Shown: piece by piece, positions 47,529 through 57,105 of the stretch
How the letters are laid out: the number at the start of each line of letters is the position of its first letter
Numbering within the stretch: the stretch's first letter is position 1
Source of the DNA: Archaeoglobales archaeon
GTDB lineage: Archaea; Halobacteriota; Archaeoglobi; Archaeoglobales; Archaeoglobaceae
Length of the DNA stretch: 64,000 nt
Reading direction: 5' to 3'
NCBI GenBank assembly: GCA_029984855.1
Contig: JARQZL010000056.1
Span: forward strand, 34,237 to 98,236
Made by a program: the position numbers and the translations under genes
Notes under the pieces: generated by a model
Told to the model about the DNA's origin: nothing
Seen by the model: only the letters and a program-made list of their open reading frames with translations
Databases searched by the model: none

Positions 47529-48818
47529 ATGAACGTCGCTGTTGTTGGCGGTGGTGCAGCAGGCATGACTGCTGCTTCGAGAGTTAGAGCATTAAAACCC
47601 GAGTGGAAGGTATCGGTTTTTGAAGCTTCGAACTTCGTGAGCCACGCTCCGTGCGGAATTCCTTATGCAGTTGCGGGGATTACCGATATCAGCAATCTGA
47701 TGTACTATCCTCCGGAATTCTTCGTTGAGAAGAGGGGGATCGACCTGCACATCAACACAAGAGTTGTTGAGGCGGGTTATGGCTATCTGCTTGTCCGGGA
47801 GAATGGAAAGGAGAGAAAATACAATTGGGACATGCTCGTACTCGCAACAGGAGCTTCACCAGTTATTCCCAGAATAGACGGCGTGGGGCTTGATAATATA
47901 TTCACTGTAGATATACCCCCAGATGCTGAGAGGATAATGAAAGCAAAAGGAGAGAATGTGGTAATTATTGGTTCGGGATACGTTAGCCTTGAGATGGCAG
48001 AAGCCCTGTCGAGCAGGAATGTTACAGTAATCATGCGCCATCGTCCGCTGCCTGGCTTTGATGATGAGATTGCAGACATTGTGAGAAAAGTGGTAGAAGG
48101 CAAGGTCAACCTGAGAATGGGCGAAACCGTAGAAGCCTTTGAAGGCAATGGCAGCGTTGAGAAAGTGATTACAAACAGGGGGGAGTACAAAGCGGATTTT
48201 GTGATACTGGCCGTGGGTGCGAGGCCAAATATCGAACTGGCAAAGCAGCTCGGTGTGAAAATTGGCGAGACGGGAGCAATAGAAGTTGACAGGCATATGA
48301 GGACGAACATAGACGAGGTGTTTGCTGCTGGAGACTGTGCAGAAACTGTAAACCCTGTTACCGGAAGAAAGGCATGGATTCCGCTCGCTCCGGTAGCCAA
48401 CAAGATGGGATACGTTGCCGGTGTTAATGTGTGTGGAGGAAACATCGAATTTCCTGGAGCTATAAACGCACAGATAGCGAAACTCTACGGTATAGAGATA
48501 GGGAAGGCTGGATTGAGTGAAAGAGAGGCGAAGAAGGAGGGCATAAATGTAACCTCGGTTGTGATAAAATCCCGCTCAACAGCGCATTACTGCGGGAACG
48601 GAGAAATATGGCTAAAAATGGTGGTTGACGAAAGCAGGAGGTTAATTGGTGTGCAGGCTGTAGGGAACGGTGTATTTCCAAGAATTTATGCTGCTGCCAT
48701 TGCAATTCAGAACGGGCTGACTACAAAGGATATTTTCTTCTCTGACCTTCCCTATGCTCCTCCATTCTCACCTGTCTGGGATCCCTTAGTGGTTGCAGCG
48801 AGAAAGCTGAAATTCTGA
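47529..48818 (+). CDS. CoA-disulfide reductase/NADH oxidase family flavoprotein
   Basis: MNVAVVGGGAAGMTAASRVRALKPEWKVSVFEASNFVSHAPCGIPYAVAG, VIIGSGYVSLEMAEAL, VFAAGDCAE. Confidence 0.9.
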   Translation: MNVAVVGGGAAGMTAASRVRALKPEWKVSVFEASNFVSHAPCGIPYAVAGITDISNLMYYPPEFFVEKRGIDLHINTRVVEAGYGYLLVRENGKERKYNWDMLVLATGASPVIPRIDGVGLDNIFTVDIPPDAERIMKAKGENVVIIGSGYVSLEMAEALSSRNVTVIMRHRPLPGFDDEIADIVRKVVEGKVNLRMGETVEAFEGNGSVEKVITNRGEYKADFVILAVGARPNIELAKQLGVKIGETGAIEVDRHMRTNIDEVFAAGDCAETVNPVTGRKAWIPLAPVANKMGYVAGVNVCGGNIEFPGAINAQIAKLYGIEIGKAGLSEREAKKEGINVTSVVIKSRSTAHYCGNGEIWLKMVVDESRRLIGVQAVGNGVFPRIYAAAIAIQNGLTTKDIFFSDLPYAPPFSPVWDPLVVAARKLKF

Positions 48819-48857
48819 AATGTCAAAGCTTTTATTTTAATGTCCTCAAGGCAGCAC

Positions 48858-49469
48858 ATGGAGAACACGGAAAGCCTTGAAGACATCGAAGCAGAGATAC
48901 GGAAATGCAAAAAGTGTGAGCTCTGGAAAACGAAGACAAACTACGTTCCGGGAGAGGGAAATCCAAGAGCCACACTTGTTTTCATCGGTGAGGCTCCGGG
49001 AAAAGAGGAGGACAGGCAGGGCAGACCCTTTGTTGGCAACGCAGGCAAACTCCTTACAGAAATGATAGAAAAAATAGGACTGAGGAGAGAGGATGTCTTC
49101 ATCGGCAACGTGCTGAAGTGCAGACCTCCAAACAACAGAGACCCTCTGCCAGAAGAGGTCGAAGCATGCAGCATGTACCTCATAAGGCAGCTTGACGCAA
49201 TTAAGCCATCAATAATCGCTTGCCTCGGCAGATATTCTGCATCCTTTCTTTTTAACTATTTTAACATTGAGTTCAGGGGGATAGGCAGGGAGAGAGGCAG
49301 AGTTAAAGAGGTTGAGAGATGGGGAAAAAAGGTGAAACTGGTAGCCCTATATCATCCAGCGGCCGTTCTGTACAGGCCACAGCTCAGAGAAAATCTTGAG
49401 AAAGACTTCAGAATGATTTCAGGGCTGCTTGCACAAAAAAATCATACTCTGTTTGACTTTATGGAGTGA
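48858..49469 (+). CDS. Type-4 uracil-DNA glycosylase
   Basis: CKKCELWKTKTNYVPGEGNPRATLVFIGEAPGKEEDRQGRPFVGNAGKLLTEM, GNVLKCRPPNNRDP. Confidence 0.93.
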   Translation: MENTESLEDIEAEIRKCKKCELWKTKTNYVPGEGNPRATLVFIGEAPGKEEDRQGRPFVGNAGKLLTEMIEKIGLRREDVFIGNVLKCRPPNNRDPLPEEVEACSMYLIRQLDAIKPSIIACLGRYSASFLFNYFNIEFRGIGRERGRVKEVERWGKKVKLVALYHPAAVLYRPQLRENLEKDFRMISGLLAQKNHTLFDFME

Positions 49470-49480
49470 TTATGACTCAC

Positions 49481-50095
49481 TTACAGCACTTCTGCACCGC
49501 CGAGCAGCTGATTGATGACGTTCATAATAAAACGGGCGTTATCAGCTCTTCTGAAAACCTCATCTGACAGGATATCTGCAGAGAATACAACAAGGCTGCC
49601 TTTTCTCTGTCCGAGTACTATATCTTTGCCCGTTCTGACGGCAAGGTCTCCAAGCATGGCCTTGCAATTCGGATTGCAGTTCAGAATGACCTCCCAGCCA
49701 GAGTACAGGTGGTATGGTTTTTTAGCAGCTATGTACTCCACACCGGTGAAATACTCCTTCCTCCCTTTCATGGATGCTGCGGAAAGCAGAATCTCGTCTC
49801 TGTCAAGCTTGAGTATTTCATCAAGGTAAACACCATGGATGTTCAGCCAGTGCTCCCTTCTTTTTGATTTCACCAAAAGAGCATCCGCATCTGGCTGAGT
49901 TATGAGGGATTTGTATCTGACAAGCCTTGAGACAACAGGGATTTCAGATTCAAAGGGCTCGCGAAGCATGAAAACGACATCGGCCTCGTACTCAAGGCCT
50001 GCCTCCACATTTGATGTAATAACGCTGAAGTCTTGGGCCAGTAGGAGCTCCTCGAGTTCCCTGAATCCGTTTCCGATTACGGCACAGTTAAGCAT
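49481..50095 (-). CDS. Hypothetical protein, possibly glutamine-amidotransferase-like fold
   Basis: MLNCAVIGNGFRELEELLLAQDFSVITSNVEAGLEYEADVVFMLREPFESEIPVVSRLVRYKSLITQPDADALLVKSKRREHWLNIHGVYLDEILKL... Confidence 0.5.
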   Translation of the reverse strand: MLNCAVIGNGFRELEELLLAQDFSVITSNVEAGLEYEADVVFMLREPFESEIPVVSRLVRYKSLITQPDADALLVKSKRREHWLNIHGVYLDEILKLDRDEILLSAASMKGRKEYFTGVEYIAAKKPYHLYSGWEVILNCNPNCKAMLGDLAVRTGKDIVLGQRKGSLVVFSADILSDEVFRRADNARFIMNVINQLLGGAEVL

Positions 50096-50134
50096 GCCAG
50101 AAATTAAAATAAAAAGATATAAAAGACTAAGCAA

Positions 50135-50836
50135 TCAGGCTGCCATGAGGGCATAAGCTTTACCGAGATCAGTAAGCCTTATCTTGACGTTTTTACCCTC
50201 CCGGTTCATTTCAACAAGTCCGTCCTGCTCGAGACCCTTGAGATGATAGCTCATTCTCGCCCTCTGAGCCATATATCTCTTCTGGTCTTCAGTCTTGCCC
50301 TCTAAGAGCTCAATTAGCCTGTTTATGGATCCAACTTCTCCGCCCTGCTCTTGGATCGTCTTTACTATCACTATCTTGTCATCACTTATTCTTTTGAGCG
50401 GTGGAATTGGAATCTCCACTATCTTCTCTATACCTGCCTCCTCTCCACCTCTGTACCTGGGCATCGCTATATAGAGTTTCCCTCCTGATAGCTGGGCAGC
50501 GATATAGCAGGCTATACAGAGGGTTCTGGGTGAATCACTTGCGTTGATGAGTATCTCATTGTTCTCATCAAGCTCTCTCTTGATTACCTCCAGCATCCCC
50601 AGAGCCGCTGCATAAACATCAAGCTTATCCACGTATACCTTCTCAACCTCTACAAGCACGTTTAACGTCTTTTCCACCTCATCGGCAGCTTTGTGGATAT
50701 CCTCTTCCCCACTAAGACTCTTATCTTTACCGAGAACCAGATACACTTTCTGAATTGGATATCCGCTTCTTCTTATGCTCTCAAGCAATCTGTCCTTGTT
50801 TAAACCAACTGGCATTATGTGTACTACTTTGGTCAT
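50135..50836 (-). CDS. CARF-like (HFX_2341/Csa3-type) domain plus winged-helix transcriptional regulator
   Basis: N-terminal Rossmann-like KVVHIMPVGLNKDRLLESIRRSGYPIQKVYLVLG...EILINASDSPRTLCIACYIAAQLSGGKLYIA; C-terminal wHTH QRARMSYHLKGLEQDGLVEMNREGKNVKIRLTDLGKAYA. Confidence 0.75.
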   Translation of the reverse strand: MTKVVHIMPVGLNKDRLLESIRRSGYPIQKVYLVLGKDKSLSGEEDIHKAADEVEKTLNVLVEVEKVYVDKLDVYAAALGMLEVIKRELDENNEILINASDSPRTLCIACYIAAQLSGGKLYIAMPRYRGGEEAGIEKIVEIPIPPLKRISDDKIVIVKTIQEQGGEVGSINRLIELLEGKTEDQKRYMAQRARMSYHLKGLEQDGLVEMNREGKNVKIRLTDLGKAYALMAA

Positions 50837-51261
50837 GATGACCCGTGGAATGTCGTAATTAATAAACTTTTCTATGTTTTCAAAAAATTGAAATGGATAA
50901 ACCTATAAAAATGATGATATACAATTCAGACTCACTGAATTCTACATTAATAATATTTGTACCTGAGTCCATATACAGATTTAGGCTCCACTCAAATTAC
51001 CAGTATATTAATCTTTCCATTTTGTTTGTGGTGAATTATTCAATTTCGCAAAACATTTGATAACTTTGAGGAATATAATTCCTATTTATTTTTATTTTGA
51101 TTGCTAATATATTATTGAAGCAAATTAATTAAATCTGAAGTATGCATCTTTTACCACCCCCATTCTATGCAGAAGGGTACAGCCTGAATTAATACTTTCT
51201 CGAACTCTTTGATTAAAACCCTAACCGGAAAAGTTTTTATCAATGGCGAACACGGGCAGAC

Positions 51262-52263
51262 ATGGCAAACATCGGGATAATTGGTGGAAGCGGATATACA
51301 GGCTCAGAGCTCCTCAGGCTCCTTTATATGCATCCCGAAGCTGAAGTTGTTGCAGTCACCTCAAGAAAACTTGAGGGAAAAAAAATCTGGAAACAGCATC
51401 CTTTTCTGAGAGGGTTCTACGACATTTCGTTTGTGTCTCCAGAGTTGAAGAATCTTGAAGGTTGTGACGTGGTTTTTACGGCAGTTCCGCATGGTAAAGC
51501 AATGCAGCACGTTCCACACCTTCTTGATGCTGGAATCAGGGTGATAGACCTTTCAGCAGACTACAGGCTCAAAAAAGAAGTTTATGAGAGCGTTTATGGA
51601 TTGAGACATGAAGCCTACAGAAAAGCAGTTTATGGGCTGCCAGAATTGCATGGAGATGAGATAAGAAGGTCAGAACTTGTCGCAAACCCTGGCTGTTATC
51701 CAACCGGTTGCATTCTCTCTGCAGCACCTCTTGCAAAAGCCGGTGTTATTGAGAGGGTTGTTTTCGACTCAAAAAGCGGTATAACCGGGGCAGGTATAAA
51801 ACCTACAGAGTTCACGCACTATCCGAATGTACACGAGGCGGTGGTTCCGTATAGAGTGACAGATCACAGGCACTACTATGAAATGGTTCAGGAACTCGGT
51901 GGTTTTCAGCCCGATCTTAAAATCTCTTTTACCCCACAGGTATTTCCGGGTTCGAGGGGAATTCTGACGAATGCTCACATATTTTTGAGAGAAGAACCTG
52001 ATATAAAGAAGATCAGAAGAATGTACGAGGAGTTTTACAGGGAGTGCTACTTTGTCAGAGTGCAGGACGAGGTAAGGCTGAGCTGGGTCAGAGGGAGCAA
52101 CTTCTGCGATATAGCAATATTTGCTGGAGAAGATAGAGTTGTAGTCTCATCAGCAATAGACAATCTGGTTAAGGGAGCGAGCGGGCAGGCAATTCAGAAC
52201 ATGAACATAATGCTGGGATTTGACGAGAAAACAGGGCTGGACTTTCCACCACTGTTTCCCTGA
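51262..52263 (+). CDS. argC: N-acetyl-gamma-glutamyl-phosphate reductase
   Basis: NIGIIGGSGYTGSELLRLLYMHPEAEVVAVTSR, LVANPGCYPTGCILSAAPLAKAG, GASGQAIQNMNIMLGFDEKTGL. Confidence 0.95.
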   Translation: MANIGIIGGSGYTGSELLRLLYMHPEAEVVAVTSRKLEGKKIWKQHPFLRGFYDISFVSPELKNLEGCDVVFTAVPHGKAMQHVPHLLDAGIRVIDLSADYRLKKEVYESVYGLRHEAYRKAVYGLPELHGDEIRRSELVANPGCYPTGCILSAAPLAKAGVIERVVFDSKSGITGAGIKPTEFTHYPNVHEAVVPYRVTDHRHYYEMVQELGGFQPDLKISFTPQVFPGSRGILTNAHIFLREEPDIKKIRRMYEEFYRECYFVRVQDEVRLSWVRGSNFCDIAIFAGEDRVVVSSAIDNLVKGASGQAIQNMNIMLGFDEKTGLDFPPLFP

Positions 52264-52352
52264 TTTTTACGATTAGGCCTTTTATAATCCCGGCATAGTT
52301 GTATGGATGAGGAATGGATATAGGAGTGGAAAGAGCATAGACTGAGAAGCTA

Positions 52353-52423
52353 TGCGCGGGCCGGGATTTGAACCCGGGTTGGAGGCTCGGAAAGCCCCAG
52401 TCCTACCACTAGACTACCCGCGC
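52353..52423 (-). tRNA. tRNA-Gly (anticodon TCC)
   Basis: Reverse strand GCGCGGGTAGTCTAGTGGTAGGACTGGGGCTTTCCGAGCCTCCAACCCGGGTTCAAATCCCGGCCCGCGCA; anticodon loop TT-TCC-GA, acceptor GCGCGGG/CCCGCGC. Confidence 0.93.
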
Positions 52424-52526
52424 TTAAGGTTTTGCTGGGTTCATAGGTATTTATTGTTTTTGGATTAAGGGAGCTGGAAAGCCCTAGGCAAAAATATTTA
52501 TTTTGCTGACATCAGCTTGCGAATAC

Positions 52527-53099
52527 ATGCAAGTGGCCTGGGATACAAGCCACGATGAGTTTACGATCGAAGATTACTACTACTTCTCCAAGCTCAAGAA
52601 ATTTGCGGCTGAGGAAGGGATAGAGATACTGGATGTGCACAAATTCTCAGAGCTTGTAAATTACGACACCATAGTCTTTAACTATCCTGAAAGAGAATTT
52701 GATCGGGGAGAGGAGAGTAGAATAAAATTATGGGCCAGAAGAGGAAAGAACCTGATATTCACAGCATACTACTCCAATATTGATGGCGTTGCGGAGAACA
52801 TCAACAAGGTTCTCCGAAACATCAGCGGTATTAAAGTGAATTACGACCTTGTATGCGATGACCAGAACAACTATGGAGATGAGAAGTTCCCCGTAGCCTT
52901 CTGCGGAGAACTCAAGGTTGTGATGCCGTGCTCCGCATCCATAAGTGGTGGCACCCCCTTCGTAACTGGGAAGAGTGTGTTTGGAGCAAGAGAGGGCAGA
53001 ATATTTGTTCTTGGAACCTGCGTATTCTGGGATAACTACTCAATAGAGCTTGGTGATAACAGGGAATTCTCACTCAGGCTGCTTAGAGGGGAAATTTAA
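52527..53099 (+). CDS. Hypothetical protein (DUF4350/GATase1-like)
   Basis: MQVAWDTSHDEFTIEDYYYFSKLKKFAAEEGIEILDVHKFSELVNYDTIVFNYPEREFDRGEESRIKLWARRGKNLIFTAYYSN. Confidence 0.55.
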   Translation: MQVAWDTSHDEFTIEDYYYFSKLKKFAAEEGIEILDVHKFSELVNYDTIVFNYPEREFDRGEESRIKLWARRGKNLIFTAYYSNIDGVAENINKVLRNISGIKVNYDLVCDDQNNYGDEKFPVAFCGELKVVMPCSASISGGTPFVTGKSVFGAREGRIFVLGTCVFWDNYSIELGDNREFSLRLLRGEI

Positions 53100-54097
53100 A
53101 GTACTATATTCTGTCTGTATCCGCACTCAGGGCATCTGTCACCATCAAGCACATTTTTGACGACGTAGAAACCCTCTCTGTCTATCAGCCTTGTTCCGCA
53201 CTTCGGGCAGTATGTATCTTCGTACTCGTGCCCCCAGACATTTCCCACATAAACGTATTCCAGCCCCACATCCTTTGCCACCCTTACAGCCATCTCAAGC
53301 GTTGAAATCGGTGTTGGTGCCCTGTCCACCATCTTGAAGTCTGGGTGAAATCTCGAGAAGTGCACGGGGATACGCTTATCTATTCCGTAGACCCACTCTG
53401 CAAACTGTCTTATCTCTTTCTCATCATCGTTCTCTTCAGGTATGATAAGATATGTTATTTCGATGAATATCTTTTTTTTGTGTAAATACTCCACAGTTTC
53501 CATAACCCGTTCCAGCCTTGCCTTGCATACTTTTTTGTAGAACCTCTCAGTAAAGCCCTTTACATCAACGTTTGCAGCATCAAGCATGTCAAGCTGGTCT
53601 ATTGCATCTTTGCTGACGTACCCGTTTGTTACGTAAACTACGTAGTAGTTTCCCCTCTTCTTTACTTCTCTGCTTGCATCCAGAGCAAATTCGTGCCATA
53701 TCCCTGGTTCGTTGTAAGTCCACGCCACTCCATCTGCTCTTCTCTCCTCCACCATATCTGCAACATCTTCTGGAGCAAGTTCCCTCAGATACGGGTAACT
53801 CAAATCGGCAAAGGCTATGGAGTAGTTCTGGCAGTGAAGACAGCGAAAATTACAGCTAACGGTTCCGAAAGAGAGAACGCTTGTACCCGGTTTGAAGTTG
53901 TGAAAGGGCTTCTTCTCTATAGGGTCCAGGGCTATTGAGGACGCTTTTCCATAGTTATAAACCATTAACCTGCCGTTTTCGTTCTTTCTCACCCTGCATA
54001 TCCCCCACTTTCCCGGTTTTAACAGACAGTGGTGGTTGCAGGTTTTGCATCTCACATCTCCATCGAGTTTCTCATAAAGATATGATTCAACTGGCAT
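53096..54097 (-). CDS. amrS: AmmeMemoRadiSam-system radical SAM enzyme
   Basis: VRCKTCNHHCLLKPGKWGICRVRKNENGRL, CNFRCLHCQNYSIAF, GVAWTYNEPGIWHEFALD, HFSRFHPDFKM. Confidence 0.88.
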   Translation of the reverse strand: MPVESYLYEKLDGDVRCKTCNHHCLLKPGKWGICRVRKNENGRLMVYNYGKASSIALDPIEKKPFHNFKPGTSVLSFGTVSCNFRCLHCQNYSIAFADLSYPYLRELAPEDVADMVEERRADGVAWTYNEPGIWHEFALDASREVKKRGNYYVVYVTNGYVSKDAIDQLDMLDAANVDVKGFTERFYKKVCKARLERVMETVEYLHKKKIFIEITYLIIPEENDDEKEIRQFAEWVYGIDKRIPVHFSRFHPDFKMVDRAPTPISTLEMAVRVAKDVGLEYVYVGNVWGHEYEDTYCPKCGTRLIDREGFYVVKNVLDGDRCPECGYRQNIVL

Positions 54098-54122
54098 CTG
54101 TTATCTGTTGTCTTGAATGGAT

Positions 54123-55028
54123 TTAAGAATTGGCATTCCACTTCCTGTAAACAGCATACATAATTTTTTCATGAAAAGTTAGAGGATCGGCCGCATATTC
54201 TTCAGTCAGCACCTTTAACCCTCTTACGACCCCCATGTTCATGCACATAACAAGAATTGAAGCAAGATTTGCCACAACTCCAGCACTGAAGACGCCTTTT
54301 ACAATGCTATCGAGAAAATTCTGGTAAGCTTTGCCAAATTCGATTGCTCTCTCACATCTAAGTGAGCATGGATAGAAGTTTGTGGCGAAGAGAGAGTAAG
54401 CCTCATCAGGTAACTCAACCCTCCCATTTAAGGCTTTAACAGTCAACTCATCAAGACCACTCTCTGTAAACTCCTCCGCAATCACTCTCTCTGGAGACGG
54501 AGATTGTTTTCCTGCTATCCTCTCTTTTTTAAGCTTTGCAAAGGCAGAAACACAGCATTCTGGATAACCGAGCATCTTACCTTCAACTTCGTTTATTTTA
54601 GGAATTCTGCCCGCATCTCTCTTCTTAATTGCCTCCTGTTCTATTCTTCTTATCCTTGAAAGTGATTTGCTGAGGGCACTTCTGTACTTTCTGTCGGTAA
54701 TGTAGAACTGCATTTCCGGGGCAAATTCTGGTTTGGGTGAGCTGATTATTCTGTTAAGTACAAAGCAGAAGGGAACAACTTCCAGTTCAACGTAGCTGGC
54801 AAGCACGTCTGGGGTACTGATTGTAACTTCATTCAATGCCCATGTTTCGAGCTTTTCAATGTATGTGTAGAGCTCTCTTGTACTGTATACCTCCCTTATG
54901 TAGCCAGAAACCAGCCTCTGGAGTGGCATCATTGCTCCGGCAGAAAGTTCTGGAGAAATACAATACATTGCACATTTTGAAAGCTTTGCAGCTATCCTTC
55001 CAGCCTCAAAAATAAGAGAAATATTCAT
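54123..55028 (-). CDS. DUF483-like archaeal protein
   Basis: VEGKMLGYPECCVSAF...LFATNFYPCSLRCERAIEFGKAYQNFL. Confidence 0.55.
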   Translation of the reverse strand: MNISLIFEAGRIAAKLSKCAMYCISPELSAGAMMPLQRLVSGYIREVYSTRELYTYIEKLETWALNEVTISTPDVLASYVELEVVPFCFVLNRIISSPKPEFAPEMQFYITDRKYRSALSKSLSRIRRIEQEAIKKRDAGRIPKINEVEGKMLGYPECCVSAFAKLKKERIAGKQSPSPERVIAEEFTESGLDELTVKALNGRVELPDEAYSLFATNFYPCSLRCERAIEFGKAYQNFLDSIVKGVFSAGVVANLASILVMCMNMGVVRGLKVLTEEYAADPLTFHEKIMYAVYRKWNANS

Positions 55029-55912
55029 TTAACCTGCTCTGGTGCAAGCTCTAACAGAATCCTGTGAACGGTTATAACTCCAACCGGCTTGCCCGAGTCG
55101 GTAACGATGAGGATTCTGACACCTTCGTCCCTCATTATACGCAGAGCTTCTCTGATCTTTGTATCTTTTTCAACCAGTACAACCTTTGGAACCATCACTT
55201 CTCTGACCTGTTTATCGAGCATATCGTCTGCCAGTGCTTTTGCAGCCTGAGCAAGGCCGAAGATGCCAATGAAGTTTTCATCATCCACTACTGGAGCACT
55301 GTAAATATTGTGCTTGACAAGAACTTTTGTAGCCTCCACCACCCTGTCTCTGGCATTTACCGAGATTATTGGTGAAGACATGTGCTCTCCGGCGGTATCT
55401 TTTGGGAGAGCAAATATCTTTTCAATATCTATAACTATCGAATTGGTTGTATCATCCCTGCCTCTGACAGCACCCCACACCATGAGCTCATTAATGGGAG
55501 TGGGGCCAATTATCACTCTATCGCCCGGATTTATTTTCCTTATGTCTCCAAGTATTCTCACTCTTGCACCGCAGATTGCTGGATGACTCAATGAGGGCAA
55601 AGAAACCTCCTCTGCACTTGCATCTATAACTTCACCATTAACAACAACCGGGACCCTGACTGACTCTTCTGGCTTTGTTATGGAAAGGAGTTCGTATGCC
55701 CTTGCAGTTGGTCTGTATCCGCCTTTTGGGCCAGGTACACCCTCTACGAGGCCAAGAGCTCTAAGAGCCTGCATCTGGTTTCTTACAGTTCCGGGATTTC
55801 TGTTGATGAGCTCTGCTATTTCTTCACCTTTTATTGAGGAACCGCTCTTTCTTCTGTAGAGCGTGATTAGAGCATAGAGTATGTCTTTCTGAATCTGGGT
55901 AAGTTCGAGCAT
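55025..55912 (-). CDS. wHTH plus CBS-domain-pair regulatory protein
   Basis: GEEIAELINRNPGTVRNQMQALRALGLVEGVPGPKGGYRPT; two CBS repeats (ISVNARDRVVEATKVLVKHNIYSAPVVD; VLVEKDTKIREALRIMRDEGVRILIVTDSGKPVGVITV). Confidence 0.9.
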   Translation of the reverse strand: MLELTQIQKDILYALITLYRRKSGSSIKGEEIAELINRNPGTVRNQMQALRALGLVEGVPGPKGGYRPTARAYELLSITKPEESVRVPVVVNGEVIDASAEEVSLPSLSHPAICGARVRILGDIRKINPGDRVIIGPTPINELMVWGAVRGRDDTTNSIVIDIEKIFALPKDTAGEHMSSPIISVNARDRVVEATKVLVKHNIYSAPVVDDENFIGIFGLAQAAKALADDMLDKQVREVMVPKVVLVEKDTKIREALRIMRDEGVRILIVTDSGKPVGVITVHRILLELAPEQVK

Positions 55913-56061
55913 GTTTTTGCCCCCTCTTTCTGCGAAGCTTAATTTGAGCAGGTATAAATATTTTTCTTGTGAAATCTCTAAGATTAAAATTCTCTCAAAT
56001 TAATTTTAAGTTGTTTAAATCATGCAACAAGTTTTTTATAGATACCAGCATTGGCTCTTTG

Positions 56062-57105
56062 ATGAAATTTGAGCCAAGAAAACTGCCGACCGTACTCACG
56101 GCTGATGAACTGCTGAATAAGGCATTCAAAAGAGCCTCGAAGGTATCTGGTAGAAACAAAAAAGAGAAAGCGGTTAACAAATTGGCAGCAGTCTCAAATG
56201 TGCTTTCAGATTATTTCAACAAAATAGTTTCTGCACATCCCAGTTATTCCTCTCTTCCCGACTTTTACAGGGAAATGGTGGATATAGTTGCCGGAATTTC
56301 CACAATAAGGAAGAGCCTTGGAGCTCTGAAGTGGGCCAACGGAATGGTGCAGAGGATAATAAACAGGAGTATACGACAGGTTAAGGGCGGTAAAGATCCG
56401 GATGTTGTTATAAGGGCTGCATACGGGAGAATAGCCTCGGTTATAGAACAGATAGATGATGAGCTCAGATTTCTGAATGAAGCAAAGAGAAAGATGCAAA
56501 AAATCCCAACTTTTGAAGAGGGAGATGTGGTTGTGGTGGCAGGATACCCGAATGTTGGTAAATCGAGTTTTGTGGCAAGAGTTTCAACTGTAAAGCCAGA
56601 AATAGCAACGTACCCCTTTACGACAAAGGAGGTTTATGTGGGCATAGCCAGGCTTGATGGCAGAGTTCAGATAGTTGACACTCCCGGAATCCTTGACAGA
56701 CCAATACACCGGAGGAATGCAATAGAACGCAGAGCTGTACTCTGTCTGAGATATCTGGCCGATTGCATTCTCTTCATAATTGATCCGACGGAAAGCTGTG
56801 GCTATAGCATTAATGCCCAGCTCTCTTTGCTTGAGGAAGTGAAATCCCTTGGTAAGCCTGTTATTGCTGTATACAGCAGGGCTGACATGCATGACTTCCG
56901 TGATCTACCAGCATTTTCAAGCTTGACGGGGGAGGGGATAGAGAAAGTCATTGACCTCATAAAAGAGGCACTATATAAGCAGAGAGATAAGATATCCAGT
57001 AATTGTGGGGATGTTGAGAAAAGGCAGTCCGGCTTGAGGCCTTCCTACAAATCTGAGGAGGATTGTAAGGCCAACCAATCCTCCAGCAAGGCTCATCAGA
57101 GCTGA
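56062..57105 (+). CDS. NOG1-family GTP-binding protein
   Basis: VVVAGYPNVGKSSFVARVSTVKPEIATYPFTTKEVYVG, VQIVDTPGILDRPIHRRNAIERRAVLCLRYLADCILFIIDPTESCGY. Confidence 0.92.
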   Translation: MKFEPRKLPTVLTADELLNKAFKRASKVSGRNKKEKAVNKLAAVSNVLSDYFNKIVSAHPSYSSLPDFYREMVDIVAGISTIRKSLGALKWANGMVQRIINRSIRQVKGGKDPDVVIRAAYGRIASVIEQIDDELRFLNEAKRKMQKIPTFEEGDVVVVAGYPNVGKSSFVARVSTVKPEIATYPFTTKEVYVGIARLDGRVQIVDTPGILDRPIHRRNAIERRAVLCLRYLADCILFIIDPTESCGYSINAQLSLLEEVKSLGKPVIAVYSRADMHDFRDLPAFSSLTGEGIEKVIDLIKEALYKQRDKISSNCGDVEKRQSGLRPSYKSEEDCKANQSSSKAHQS

